Shown here: in pieces, positions 24,105-33,616 of the stretch
Layout: every line of letters starts with the position of its first letter
Position numbering within the stretch: position 1 is the first letter of the stretch
Assembly (NCBI RefSeq): GCF_937951745.1
Contig: NZ_CALFBQ010000076.1
Span: 1-40,000, forward strand
From: an uncultured Chloroflexus sp.
Lineage (GTDB): Bacteria; Chloroflexota; Chloroflexia; Chloroflexales; Chloroflexaceae
Reading direction: 5' to 3'
DNA length: 40,000 nt
Notes under the pieces: generated by a model
What the model was told of the DNA's origin: nothing
The model's database searches: none
Seen by the model: the letters and a program-made list of their open reading frames with translations, nothing else
Position numbers and translations under genes: made by a program

Positions 24105-24448
24105 ACGCAGCTCCTTGCGTGTTTTGCGCAATTTTTCCTCCAGCAAACGTACTCAACCATCGCCGTGATCATCATAGCAAAAATATATCCGCTTTACACG
24201 ATCATAGCATGTTGCGATACGCAAATTATCAATCGTGCGAGTGGCACCTTGGTTTTGTCGCTCTCATCACGTGCAACGCAACGTGCGCTTGAGCGCGATC
24301 AAACCAAGTATGCTACGGTGTAAAACCTGCCGCCCTTGTCTTGGCGTGCGGCATACCATTCCGCACTCCATCCGAGATGATAATGGCGAAGGTGACACCA
24401 GCACGGTTAAGCATTGTTCCATGCCGGTGTCACTTAGCCGATCGCCCA
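24105..24448. other. Structured intergenic region between two surface-protein genes
   Basis: No gene is called here. A long-range inverted repeat pairs CTTGGTTT (24248-24255) with AAACCAAG (24301-24308), with shorter inverted pieces between (CACGT and ACGTG). A GTGCGG/CCGCAC hairpin lies at 24346-24366. TATGAT-like boxes upstream of the 276-residue gene could be its -10 element, but no -35 is clear. Confidence 0.4.
24392..24433 (-). terminator. Interrupted hairpin 3' of the giant surface-protein gene
   Basis: GTGACACC (24392-24399) pairs with GGTGTCAC (24426-24433), with three more pairs inside after a mismatch. It sits 16 bases beyond the stop at 24449 on the minus strand. There is no U-tract. 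Confidence 0.5.
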
Positions 24449-27400
24449 TCAATCACCGATCAAGACCGTGACTTGAGCCCGGTTGTTGGTCTCATTCACC
24501 TCTTCCACTGCGCCGAAGGGGCTGCGTTCACCGCCATCAGGGCTCCGGTTCCAGCTATCCACGTAGGCGTAGATTGTATTGAGACCGCGTGGCAGTCGTC
24601 CATTCCATGTCGGTGAACTTGCTGCAGGATCGTAACCAAAGGGATTGGTTGAACTACGCGGGAAACTGATGAATGTCACACTCTCACCGGGTTGCAGGGT
24701 GCCGTCAAAGTACCATGCCAACCCTTGCCGTGACAGCTCATTCCACGGCTCATTTACTTCTGGTGGGCGTGATGGGTTAACGTACAGATCGACCCAGAAG
24801 TTGCTCGCCGGTTCCCGGCCAATGTTGGTCACCGTCACCCGATAGGTTACCGGTGTGTCGGCATTCGGGTTCGTGGGTGTGGCTTGGATGCTGGCGATAA
24901 GGTCTGGTGGAATTTGGACGATGGTCATTGGCAGATAGACCAGCACCCGCCGGTAGTACCCCATATCAATGACCACTTGCTGATCAGCAGCGAGAGTGAA
25001 CGTCGCGATTGGGCCATCGCTATCGGTAGCGTCATCGCCAACATTCGGTTGTGCCGGCAGATGGCCAAGCAGGTTTCTGAAGACAACCGTTACTTCGCTT
25101 GGTGGCAAGCCGGTAACACTGTACGAACCGTCGCCTACAGTCTGGAGTTGGATCGTTTGTGGCTGAGCCGGCAGTAATGTCGGCGTGTACGTCACCGTGA
25201 CTTGAACGCCTGCTAACCGTTCGGTTTCATTTGGATCGCGCTGATTGTTCTCGTTGGTGTCAAACCAAACGATCCCGCTCACACCGCCGGTGCCGCGCAG
25301 ACCAGCATCAATCCCGGCCAAAGCTTGGCCGCTAAGAATGGTGAAATTGGTTGTCGTACCATCACTACGGAAATCGTTGTCATCATCGACGTTGATCGAA
25401 CCACTGCCGTTGTTCGTTGTCGTATAACCACTTGGCAAGGTGATCCGAAGCGAATACGTGCCCGGCGTTACCTCGTTAAATGCGTAGCTGCCGTTTGCCA
25501 ACGTCTGAGTTGTGGTGATGGTATTCCCGCTGCTATCACGCAAGGCGATGGTCAGTCCCGGTATACCCGGTTCACCCGCATCACGCAGACCGTTGCCGTT
25601 GACATCGAACCAGACCGTATCACCAATCGCGGTGGTGCGGTAGAGGCCGAAGTCGATCGTCGTGTCGGTGGCATTCAGCGTGAAGCTTTCACCAACGGCG
25701 TTGCTATCCGTGGCCGGGTTGCCACCCTGATTGGCGAGTGTAAGCAGATACCCAAACCGACTGACCGACTGGATCGTTACTGTGCTGCCCGGCGGGATGT
25801 TGTCGATAGAATAGTTGGCGCTCAAGCCACTGGCTGCCGTTGAGACAGTGCTATAGGTGAATGATGGATTGGTAGAGTTGATAACTCCACCATTGGTCTG
25901 CACCGTCACGGTGACCGTCACCCCATCGAGTGCTTGTTCGCCACTGTCCTGAATACCATTGGCGTTGGTATCTTCCCACACGAGATCGCCAATCGACAAC
26001 GCACCGCGCAGGCCGGCGTCGATATAGGTAATGTTGGAACCCGAAGCCACTGTGAAGCTAGTTGTGCAGCCACTGGTCTGATCGGCATCACTGTTGTTAT
26101 CGTCAGTCAACGTTGATCCGCGCGTTGTAAACGTGAAGCCGGTTGGTGCCGTGACACAGAGCTGATACGTCGCGTTGGTCAGGCCGGTCGGTTCGATAGT
26201 GGTGATCGAGAATGCGCCGTTAGCATCGGTTGTGACCGGCGTGCTCGGCCCGCTGCTGCTACCAACCAGCCGCACGCTGATATTCTCCATCCCCGGTTCG
26301 CCGCTGTCGAACAGACCGTTGCGGTTGGTGTCGAACCAGACAGTACCGCTGATCTGGGCCGGACGGTAATATCCGAACGGTACCGGGTCAGATGTTGTAC
26401 CGCTCAGTACTACCCCTGTGCTCGCCGTGCCGGTATTGCCCGGTGAACGAATATATCCACTTGGATCAGTCGGGACCGTGAAGGTGTATGTCCCGGGAGG
26501 GCCACTGAATGTGACGATGCCGCTCAGATCGGTGACTTGACTGCTGGTAATCGGCCCACTGACATTGACGGTCACTGCGCGTAAACCGGCTTCACCGCTT
26601 TCAAAACTATTATTGATGGTCACCGTCTCGTCAAAGACGCGCGCGCGCACAGTAACGTTCTGATAGTAGCCTTGATCGCGGCTAGCGGTTGCCCCGATAC
26701 TAAGCGGTTGATTCGTTAGCTCAGCGACGCTGTCGCTGTCAGTTGCGTCACTACCTTGATCGTCCAGCGTCACCTGATACGGTGGCGTGGCGGGGGGCGG
26801 TGTAAAAGTCAGCGTAAAGCTAGCTTCACTTGCCGATGTGCCGCCGGGGAGGCCGGTAAAGCTGTACTCGCCATTGCTATCGGTAGTCGCCGTGCGGGTG
26901 ATGGTCGTGGTAAGATTGGCAAGGGTGATGGTCGCGCTCAGATTAACCGTCACGTTAGCCAATCTTGGCTCGCTAGCGGCGCGCTGGCCGTCGTAGTTGC
27001 TGTCGATGAAGGCAATACCATTTACCGTGCTGTTACCAATCAACGCCGCTCGCCGAGTCGTCGTCTGACCGTCAATGACGGTAAAGAGATCGGTGCGTCC
27101 GTTATTGCTGACAATCGTTGCCACACTGTTATCGCCGGTATTGGCAGCGACGAAGCTGAAGTTGGTCGGTGCCGGATTAACGAACTCTAGTCGGTAACTG
27201 CCACCCTCGATATTAGCGATCGTGAAGTTACCGCTACTATCAGTGGTTGCACTGCCAACAACAGTATTCGACGTATTCAGCAGGCGTACCGTCACTCCGC
27301 TCACTCCCGGCTCGCCGGCGGCGAGATTATCAGCCGGCCCATTTGTGCCATCGAAGAAGACCTGCCCGCTGACCCGGCCAAAGGTGTAGAAGCCGAAGAC

Positions 27401-30400
27401 GTTGGTCGTGCCGGGAGGACTGGGTTCGGTCAGCGAGCTGCCGCCGCTTGTCAATGGCGATCCCGCAACCGTCACTGCTGCGGTTGAGCCTGATGATGGC
27501 AACAAACCGCTCAGCGCCGCCGAGCTTTCATCAACATTGAGCCGATAATCGCCGGGACGAACGGTAAAGGTCACAAGGCCGCCGGTGGTCGTTGTCTCGG
27601 TCAGCACGCGGGTGCTGTCGGGCCGTTCGAGCCAGACGCGCACGTCGGTGATGCCCGTCTCGCCGGTATCCCATTGATTATTACGCCCGGCTGACGGTTC
27701 ACGGAAGACACGCGCGCGAATGGTGACATTGCGGAAATAGCCTTGATCGAAGTCAAGCGTACCGCCGGAAGCCGGCCCAGTTTCGGTGACAGTGGGGCCA
27801 TCGCTATCGATGGTATCATCACTACCCACATTCGGATCGCTAGGAATATAGCTGCTAGATGGTGGGGCAAACGTAATGGTATAGGTGATTGTCCCAGCGC
27901 TGCCGCCCGGCAAACCGGTGAACTGATAGTTTGGCGGCGCTGTCGCGAGTGTTGCCGGATACGTCGCTACAAGGTTCGGCAGGTTAGCCGTGACCGTCAA
28001 CGTCACCGTTGCACCGGCCAGATCGGTATCGCCGGCATCTTGCAGATTGTCAGCGTTGTTGTCCTCAAAAATCCGCCCCGTAACTGTTGTTTGACCACGG
28101 AAACCAGCATCAATATTGGTGAATGTGCCGTCATACCGTACGGTGATGATATTGGTGCTGCTATCGGCAACGTTTCCCGCCGTTGTTACATCGCTGTCAC
28201 CGCCGGTAATGAAGGCATAATTGGCCATATCGGGATTCGTGAAGCGAACGGTGTAGGTACCGGGGAGGATGTTGGTGAAACTGTATGCGCCAAGAGATGT
28301 AGTTGTGGTAGTAGCAATTACACTGCTTGATGAATCAATCAGCTCGACCGTCACATTCCGCATACGCGGCTCGCCACTGTTGGCTAACCCATCGTCGTTT
28401 GCATCAAAAAAGGTCACGCCGCTGATCCGGCCCGGCCGATAGTAGCCGAAATAAGCATCACGTGTATCGCCGCTAACCAGACCGGTGAAGGTCAGGCTAC
28501 CGGTATTGCCGGTTGAGGCGAGATAACCGGAAGGCGTTGTCACCGTCACGGTATATGAACCGGGGCGCAAGTTGAAGATTGCTTCACCGTCCAGATTCGT
28601 TGTGAGTGTAGCTGTCTCGGTTCCAGTCACATTGATGGTCACGCCACTAATGCCGAGTTCGCCAGAATCGAGCGAATTGTTAATCGTCACTGTCTCGCCA
28701 AAAACGCGCACAACAATTCGCACTGGTCGGTAGAAACCAGCATCAACACCATTGTTATTGGTGCCTTGCGCCGGCGTAAAGGTTTCAGTGCGCCAAATAT
28801 CGCTGGTGCCTATCCGCGAATCAAGATCGCTGTAATCGGTATAGGTTACCTCGGTAGGATCAACCGGCGTGCCAGTTGGGCGCAAGCTGCCGACAAAGCC
28901 AATATACCCAATGCCGGCGGTTGAGATATCGAAGGTGACATAGATCGGTTCGGCGGGTAAGCCGGGAATCGAATACACACCGCTACTATCGCTTACTCCT
29001 GTCCCGAGCAGCACGTTATCGCTCGCGCGGTAGGCGCTCACGGTCACGCCGGGGATAGCCGGTTCGCCGCTATCAAAAATACCGTTTCCGTTGCGATCCT
29101 CAAACACCCGATTGCCAATGCGAGCGCGGGTCATACCAAAATCAACATCCGTATTATCGGGCGTTCCCGCGCTGAGCGTAATCGGGCCGCGATAGACGTA
29201 GCGATTGCCATTGCCGTTGGTGGCTTCCATGCCAGTTGATGTTCCCAACCCGACCAGCGCGCCACCGGGCAGGAAATTGGCTTCATCAAGCACGATCCGG
29301 TACGTCGTAGGCGTTGTGCTTAGCGGCAGATCGTCGAACAGATAGTAGCCGGGTTGACCGGTCGTGGGATTATTGGTCGTAACGGTGAAAATTTCGTTGC
29401 CGTCGCGGATGCCATTGTTGGCCGTGCCGCCGCCACGCCCGTCGTCAACAAAGACGATCACGCCGTTGACGCCAATTTCGCCGGAGTCTTGCACCGTATC
29501 GCCATTATCATCCAGCCAGACGTAATCACCGATCAAGCCTTTGTAAAAGCCGAATAGTTGATTATTGCGGGTGTTGCTGGTGGTACTGAGAAGGAATATG
29601 GGGCCGGTCACATCACCTGTGGGTACGCCATCGGGTGACCCAACATCGCCACCGGTAGCATCGGGCGAATTGGCGGCGCCGAAGAGAACAGCTCCGCTCG
29701 CAAATTGGCTGGATGGAATAACCACTCGGTAGTTCGCGCCGAGCGGCACGCTGGTGAAGACGAAAAATCCGCCGTCAGCCGGCTCGCTCGAACCAATGCG
29801 CTGACGGGTGGTGACGGTCGCAACGGTTGTGCTAGTGTCGGTATTGACCAGTTGCACCTCCACGCCGTTCAGGCGCGGCTCGCCAACCTCCCACAAGCCG
29901 TTGCGATTGGTATCGCGCCACACGAAGCCGCTCACAGCGCCTCGGGCAAAACCAATATCTACGTTGTCAATATTGACGCCACGACCGGTATTGGGCAGCG
30001 AAGCCTCGGCATTGCCGCTCACGAGTACCGCATCAGAATCGCGAATGCTGGGGTTAGGCGCGCCATCGTTGACAAACGCTTGGGTCAAGATGTAGCCGCT
30101 AGGGAAATTAGTGGCCAGAATCCGTACCCGGTAGCCGGCGCCGGTTGGAGCCACGTTAAAGATCGCGCGACCTTGGCTGTCGGTATTGACCGGCCCGGCT
30201 ACGGTGTTGCCAAGGCTATCAATCAGATACGTAGGCAAATTGGTCAGCGGCGGCTCGCCGGCATCTTGAATACCGTCAGCATCAAGATCATCCCACACCC
30301 GCGCCGCAATACTGCGGGTACCAACTGGCGCACCGGTATCGATCACGCCATCGAGGTTACGAAGTCCAACTCGCTGCGTCACCGCACTGCCAGAAATGGT

Positions 30401-30787
30401 TACAAACGAGAGCAACCCAGCATTGCCCGTTCCCGGTACCGAAACCACCCGCGCGCCGAGATTGCTGACCTCGATCCGGTAATCGCCGTCAGGCAAAGCG
30501 GGAAACACCACCTCTCCGTCACTATTGGTCGTATTGAGACCAACGAGGACGCTATCGGCAGTGTAAACCGAGACCAACACGCCGGCGACGCCATTGCCCG
30601 GTCCGTCATTATCGAGACCGTCGCGGTTGGTGTCGAGGTAGACGCGCACAGTCAGTGTTCCGGCGGCAAAGGCTGTGAGCGTCGCGCCGAACAGTGCGCT
30701 GAAGATAAGGAGAGCGATCAGAATGAGGGGAAAGAGGTGTTTTCTGCTGTGGCCGATTCGCTGTGTGCCAGAGGCGTAGTGAGCCAT
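24449..30787 (-). CDS. Giant secreted protein with about 16 SdrD-B-like modules and a C-terminal CARDB domain
   Basis: The predicted 2112-residue product begins at ATG 30787 with a signal peptide. A basic N-terminus is followed by LFPLILIALLIFSALFGATL, with cleavage expected after AFA near residue 41. About 16 beta-sandwich modules of 95-140 residues follow, each opening with a calcium-loop-like phrase such as VWFDTNRNGLFDSGEPG or VWEDTNANGIQDSGEQ. These are typical SdrD-B or Cna-B-like domains. The last 165 residues contain a CARDB-like adhesion domain (PDLIASIQATPTNPNADTPV to NETNNRAQVTVLI). No sortase signal or C-terminal span is present, so cell attachment is by other means. Modules 6-14 repeat as triplets. 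A role in adhesion, sheath or filament surface is inferred. A good promoter precedes it. Confidence 0.9.
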   Translation of the reverse strand: MAHYASGTQRIGHSRKHLFPLILIALLIFSALFGATLTAFAAGTLTVRVYLDTNRDGLDNDGPGNGVAGVLVSVYTADSVLVGLNTTNSDGEVVFPALPDGDYRIEVSNLGARVVSVPGTGNAGLLSFVTISGSAVTQRVGLRNLDGVIDTGAPVGTRSIAARVWDDLDADGIQDAGEPPLTNLPTYLIDSLGNTVAGPVNTDSQGRAIFNVAPTGAGYRVRILATNFPSGYILTQAFVNDGAPNPSIRDSDAVLVSGNAEASLPNTGRGVNIDNVDIGFARGAVSGFVWRDTNRNGLWEVGEPRLNGVEVQLVNTDTSTTVATVTTRQRIGSSEPADGGFFVFTSVPLGANYRVVIPSSQFASGAVLFGAANSPDATGGDVGSPDGVPTGDVTGPIFLLSTTSNTRNNQLFGFYKGLIGDYVWLDDNGDTVQDSGEIGVNGVIVFVDDGRGGGTANNGIRDGNEIFTVTTNNPTTGQPGYYLFDDLPLSTTPTTYRIVLDEANFLPGGALVGLGTSTGMEATNGNGNRYVYRGPITLSAGTPDNTDVDFGMTRARIGNRVFEDRNGNGIFDSGEPAIPGVTVSAYRASDNVLLGTGVSDSSGVYSIPGLPAEPIYVTFDISTAGIGYIGFVGSLRPTGTPVDPTEVTYTDYSDLDSRIGTSDIWRTETFTPAQGTNNNGVDAGFYRPVRIVVRVFGETVTINNSLDSGELGISGVTINVTGTETATLTTNLDGEAIFNLRPGSYTVTVTTPSGYLASTGNTGSLTFTGLVSGDTRDAYFGYYRPGRISGVTFFDANDDGLANSGEPRMRNVTVELIDSSSSVIATTTTTSLGAYSFTNILPGTYTVRFTNPDMANYAFITGGDSDVTTAGNVADSSTNIITVRYDGTFTNIDAGFRGQTTVTGRIFEDNNADNLQDAGDTDLAGATVTLTVTANLPNLVATYPATLATAPPNYQFTGLPGGSAGTITYTITFAPPSSSYIPSDPNVGSDDTIDSDGPTVTETGPASGGTLDFDQGYFRNVTIRARVFREPSAGRNNQWDTGETGITDVRVWLERPDSTRVLTETTTTGGLVTFTVRPGDYRLNVDESSAALSGLLPSSGSTAAVTVAGSPLTSGGSSLTEPSPPGTTNVFGFYTFGRVSGQVFFDGTNGPADNLAAGEPGVSGVTVRLLNTSNTVVGSATTDSSGNFTIANIEGGSYRLEFVNPAPTNFSFVAANTGDNSVATIVSNNGRTDLFTVIDGQTTTRRAALIGNSTVNGIAFIDSNYDGQRAASEPRLANVTVNLSATITLANLTTTITRTATTDSNGEYSFTGLPGGTSASEASFTLTFTPPPATPPYQVTLDDQGSDATDSDSVAELTNQPLSIGATASRDQGYYQNVTVRARVFDETVTINNSFESGEAGLRAVTVNVSGPITSSQVTDLSGIVTFSGPPGTYTFTVPTDPSGYIRSPGNTGTASTGVVLSGTTSDPVPFGYYRPAQISGTVWFDTNRNGLFDSGEPGMENISVRLVGSSSGPSTPVTTDANGAFSITTIEPTGLTNATYQLCVTAPTGFTFTTRGSTLTDDNNSDADQTSGCTTSFTVASGSNITYIDAGLRGALSIGDLVWEDTNANGIQDSGEQALDGVTVTVTVQTNGGVINSTNPSFTYSTVSTAASGLSANYSIDNIPPGSTVTIQSVSRFGYLLTLANQGGNPATDSNAVGESFTLNATDTTIDFGLYRTTAIGDTVWFDVNGNGLRDAGEPGIPGLTIALRDSSGNTITTTQTLANGSYAFNEVTPGTYSLRITLPSGYTTTNNGSGSINVDDDNDFRSDGTTTNFTILSGQALAGIDAGLRGTGGVSGIVWFDTNENNQRDPNETERLAGVQVTVTYTPTLLPAQPQTIQLQTVGDGSYSVTGLPPSEVTVVFRNLLGHLPAQPNVGDDATDSDGPIATFTLAADQQVVIDMGYYRRVLVYLPMTIVQIPPDLIASIQATPTNPNADTPVTYRVTVTNIGREPASNFWVDLYVNPSRPPEVNEPWNELSRQGLAWYFDGTLQPGESVTFISFPRSSTNPFGYDPAASSPTWNGRLPRGLNTIYAYVDSWNRSPDGGERSPFGAVEEVNETNNRAQVTVLIGD

Positions 30788-30846
30788 ACGATGCTCTCTT
30801 GTCAAAACTATTGCAAATCCTTTACGATACGTAGTATGACAATCGT

Positions 30847-30875
30847 ATTATACCTTTTTCAGATAAGTTCAGCAA
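30847..30875 (-). promoter_or_regulatory. Sigma-70-type promoter of the giant surface protein
   Basis: On the minus strand TTGCTG (30870-30875), exactly 17 bases, then a perfect TATAAT (30847-30852), 59 bases before the ATG at 30787. This is one of the clearest promoters in the window. Confidence 0.7.
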
Positions 30876-30925
30876 TAGGCAATTGATCCCGCTATCACTT
30901 AGTACTGCTTTACTTTAAATGTTGA

Positions 30926-31984
30926 TTATTCTTGCCCGACTAACGAGCGTTGCAGCGCAATCATTCTATCGGTGTATGCTCGCGCAATAGCGGCAATCTC
31001 CGCCGGCAAGAACTGCTGAAGAACGGCGTCATAGATCTCAAATCGGTGCAGCATGTGTTCAGGCAACACGCCGTCGTGCGGCTGGCGTTCGTTGCCCCAC
31101 AAGATTTGCTCATCGAGTAATTCGGGCCTTCCGGCGGCGAGAGCTGCTTCGAGCATGCGCGTAACAAACTCATACCCGGCGCGAATTACCTCTGGTGCGC
31201 GTTCGCCCAAGGTGAGGGTGTCGGCGGGGTTTTGGAGCGCCAATTCGGTCGCGCGTTCGATGATCTGGTGGCGGCGGGCGCGGAGAGCGGGTATTGCTTC
31301 GGCACCGCGGCTGAGGTGAGGCGAGCGAGCTGGTGGCGGAAAAGCGTTATTTGCTGCCACGACGGCAGCGGCGGCATTTGGCGCGCTGAGTTGAATGTTT
31401 AAGGCTTGGTACAGGCCGGGTTGGCGGGTAAACGGCAATCCTCCCACCATTAAGGGAATGCCGTCGAGATCGGCGGCTGCCAGCGAGCGCACCAGATTGG
31501 TGAGATGGGGCACATTGAAGATCATCGCGGTGGAGATGCCAACCAGATCGGGTTGAGCGGTCTTAATGGCATCGATCAAAGCCGGAATGGGCACCGCTGC
31601 GCCAAGGTAGATGACCTCCCACCCTTCGGCTTCAAAAAAGTCGGCGACCATGCGCACGCCAACCCGATGCCACTCTTCCGGCGCACAACCGAGCACGATC
31701 CGCCGGTTGCGGCGCGTTTTGGGCTGGAAGTAGGGATGCAATTCACCCATCTGTCGCTCGATGATAGCGGTGGCCAGATGCTCTTGGGCAACGCCAATGC
31801 GGTTTGCTTGCCACAGTCGCCCGATTTCGTAAGCAGTCGGCTGGAAGATATCGAGATAGATGCGTGGCGCATGAATGCCTTGCGCTAGCGCCTGCTCAAC
31901 GACGCGATCAGCCGCTCGCCCGCTGCCTTGCAGCATTGCTTCAAGGTATCGATGCTGCAAATCGGAGGGGATCGGAGGAGTCAT
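30926..31984 (-). CDS. CarH/AerR-like cobalamin-binding sensor without DNA-binding domain
   Basis: The 352-residue protein starts at ATG 31984 after AGGAC. Residues 5-85 form the helical B12-binding cap. It carries Trp58 and Glu68-His69 (W, nine residues, EH), the arrangement that shields adenosylcobalamin in the photoreceptor CarH. Residues 95-220 form the Rossmann B12 domain. It has the E-x-H-x-x-G motif EWHRVG, whose His106 would ligate cobalt, then VIYLGAAVP and GISTAMIFNVPH. The last 120 residues are a helical domain I do not recognise (ARRHQIIERATELAL to IARAYTDRMIALQ). The MerR domain of CarH is absent, so it should act through a partner protein, as AerR/PpaA does. Light sensing is inferred. 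Confidence 0.82.
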   Translation of the reverse strand: MTPPIPSDLQHRYLEAMLQGSGRAADRVVEQALAQGIHAPRIYLDIFQPTAYEIGRLWQANRIGVAQEHLATAIIERQMGELHPYFQPKTRRNRRIVLGCAPEEWHRVGVRMVADFFEAEGWEVIYLGAAVPIPALIDAIKTAQPDLVGISTAMIFNVPHLTNLVRSLAAADLDGIPLMVGGLPFTRQPGLYQALNIQLSAPNAAAAVVAANNAFPPPARSPHLSRGAEAIPALRARRHQIIERATELALQNPADTLTLGERAPEVIRAGYEFVTRMLEAALAAGRPELLDEQILWGNERQPHDGVLPEHMLHRFEIYDAVLQQFLPAEIAAIARAYTDRMIALQRSLVGQE

Positions 31985-32042
31985 TACAGTTGTCCTCTGC
32001 GCCATAAGAGCGGCAAAACCTGTAGCAGCGAACTTCTGTTGT

Positions 32043-32071
32043 AGTGTAAAGCGAAATGTGCGCGATAACAA
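32043..32071 (-). promoter_or_regulatory. Candidate promoter of the B12 sensor gene
   Basis: On the minus strand TTGTTA (32066-32071), 17 bases, TACACT (32043-32048). It lies 58 bases before ATG 31984. Confidence 0.5.
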
Positions 32072-32292
32072 GAGAAGAAATGATTACTGTGAGGCAAGGT
32101 TGATGAAGGGGGATTGTGCCAATGAGCGGGTTTGGCGGACAGAATACTTGAGCGCAGACGCGGTGTATGGCCTTGGGGTGCGCCTTGTTGTCCCCACCCC
32201 TAATTCCTCCCCCAGCGAGGGCGGGGGCGCGACTCTTTACCCCCGGAGGGGCCGGGGGAGCGAGGGGCCATCAGCCCGCTGCGCGGGCTTCT
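32072..32292. other. GC-rich repeat cluster between DUF58 and B12 sensor genes
   Basis: Runs such as CCCCCAGCGAGGGCGGGGGC and CCCCCGGAGGGGCCGGGGGA near 32210-32265 belong to the same low-complexity repeat type as 4633-5115. The hairpin AGCCCGC, TGC, GCGGGCT (32273-32289) lies three bases beyond the DUF58 stop and may act as its terminator. Confidence 0.5.
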
Positions 32293-33579
32293 TTATGCCG
32301 CCAGCACCAGCGGCTGGTGCAAGGCATCGGCGAGCGCATCACCACGCTGTAGCCGATATACGTCGATCTTCAGGCTAGCGAGATGGTTAAGCAGTGGTTC
32401 TGGATCGTGCCAGCCACCGTAGCTGAGCGGGTCAATGAACATTACGGCGGCCCGGATGCCCCGGTAGAGATAGTGTTGCAGCGCTGTCACCCAGCGCGGG
32501 TCAAGATCAGCCGTGATGATGATCAGCGTGGTGTCGCGGCTAAATCGTTGCCCCTCGGCCACCAGCAGCTCGGCGAGCGAGTGTTGACCGTTGGCATGTA
32601 CGACCGCCAACAGCTCAAGCATCTTCCACAATTGGCGCTCTTCGCGTTCGGCAGGGATAACTTCGAGCTGTTCGCTCCACGTTAACAGGCCAACGATCCG
32701 GTTTTGGGCCAGTAGGGTGCGGGCCAGCGAGGCAGTAACGTTAACCGCGTGCTCTTCGGTTGACTCAGGGGGCTGCCGATAGCGAAGCGATGGTTGGCGT
32801 TGCCGCGCTCGTGTAGACAGTCGCTCATCAGTCGTTGCTGGTTCACGAGGGAGGGAGACCACCGTTCGTTCGTTGAGATCGAGTACGAGATAAATATCGG
32901 CAGCCGGGTCAAGCTCGAACTCTTTCACCATCAACCGTCCATGGCGGGCTGTGCTCCGCCAGTGTATACGATTGAGACTATCGCCGGGCTGGTAATCGCG
33001 AATCGTGGCTACATGGGGAGTAACACTGTGAGCGCGAATCAGACACGTTGAGCCGCCCGACAATTCTGCACCGGGGAGGCGAAACGTGGCAATCTCTTCG
33101 GTCGGCGGATACACAATGATCTCGCCACTACCGGGAATCAAGCGAGAAAAGCGAAACAGGCCAAACGGATCACTGCTGATGATGCGCGTTGGCCCTAACC
33201 GAAAACGACCGCGATGGGTACAGCGTGTGCGAGTTGTCCAGCGAGTTGCCTCGTAGCTACCCAAATAGGCGACAAATCCAGCTTCATGGTTTGGCAGGTC
33301 TGACTCATCTTGCAGCTCGATCCATAATTTTGGGAGCCACCAGCGATTGTGAACAACGATCCGTTCCCGGGTGTACTCACCGACGTGTGCGCGCAGGCTG
33401 GTATGTTCGCGGTCAATCTGTAGACCATACAAATTGAGCCACGTCCATACCAATGCCACCAACGGCAGCCCGGCAAGAATGTAGCTCAGGTGGAAAAAGA
33501 GACGCTGACCGGTGGTTTGGGCGGCGATGAAGCTGACGCCGGCGAGCAGCAAGACGAGCAGCGGGCGGGTAAGGTTCAT
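32293..33579 (-). CDS. DUF58 membrane protein
   Basis: The 428-residue DUF58 protein is anchored by two N-terminal spans (PLLVLLLAGVSFIAA and LSYILAGLPLVALVWTWL). The family core is evident: RCTHRGRFRLGPTRIISSDP, DPFGLFRF, then IRDYQPGDSLNRIHWRSTAR followed by LMVKEFE and a VWA-like strand IYLVLDLNER. Membrane-attached DUF58 proteins are linked to MoxR ATPases and transglutaminase-like proteins in other bacteria, but none is here. ATG 33579 is preferred. A second ATG at 33630 overlaps the hisS end and adds a basic, non-membrane leader. It lies 37 bases after hisS on the same strand. Confidence 0.86.
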   Translation of the reverse strand: MNLTRPLLVLLLAGVSFIAAQTTGQRLFFHLSYILAGLPLVALVWTWLNLYGLQIDREHTSLRAHVGEYTRERIVVHNRWWLPKLWIELQDESDLPNHEAGFVAYLGSYEATRWTTRTRCTHRGRFRLGPTRIISSDPFGLFRFSRLIPGSGEIIVYPPTEEIATFRLPGAELSGGSTCLIRAHSVTPHVATIRDYQPGDSLNRIHWRSTARHGRLMVKEFELDPAADIYLVLDLNERTVVSLPREPATTDERLSTRARQRQPSLRYRQPPESTEEHAVNVTASLARTLLAQNRIVGLLTWSEQLEVIPAEREERQLWKMLELLAVVHANGQHSLAELLVAEGQRFSRDTTLIIITADLDPRWVTALQHYLYRGIRAAVMFIDPLSYGGWHDPEPLLNHLASLKIDVYRLQRGDALADALHQPLVLAA

Positions 33580-33616
33580 ATCACCCCTGTAGCGGCGACG
33601 TTGCAGTGGACTGTCG

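Noticed and set aside
29705-30886. 393-codon open frame on the plus strand
   Set aside because: It lies antisense to the signal peptide and first modules of the giant protein. It has no domain, and the regular repeats and low stop density of the real gene explain it.
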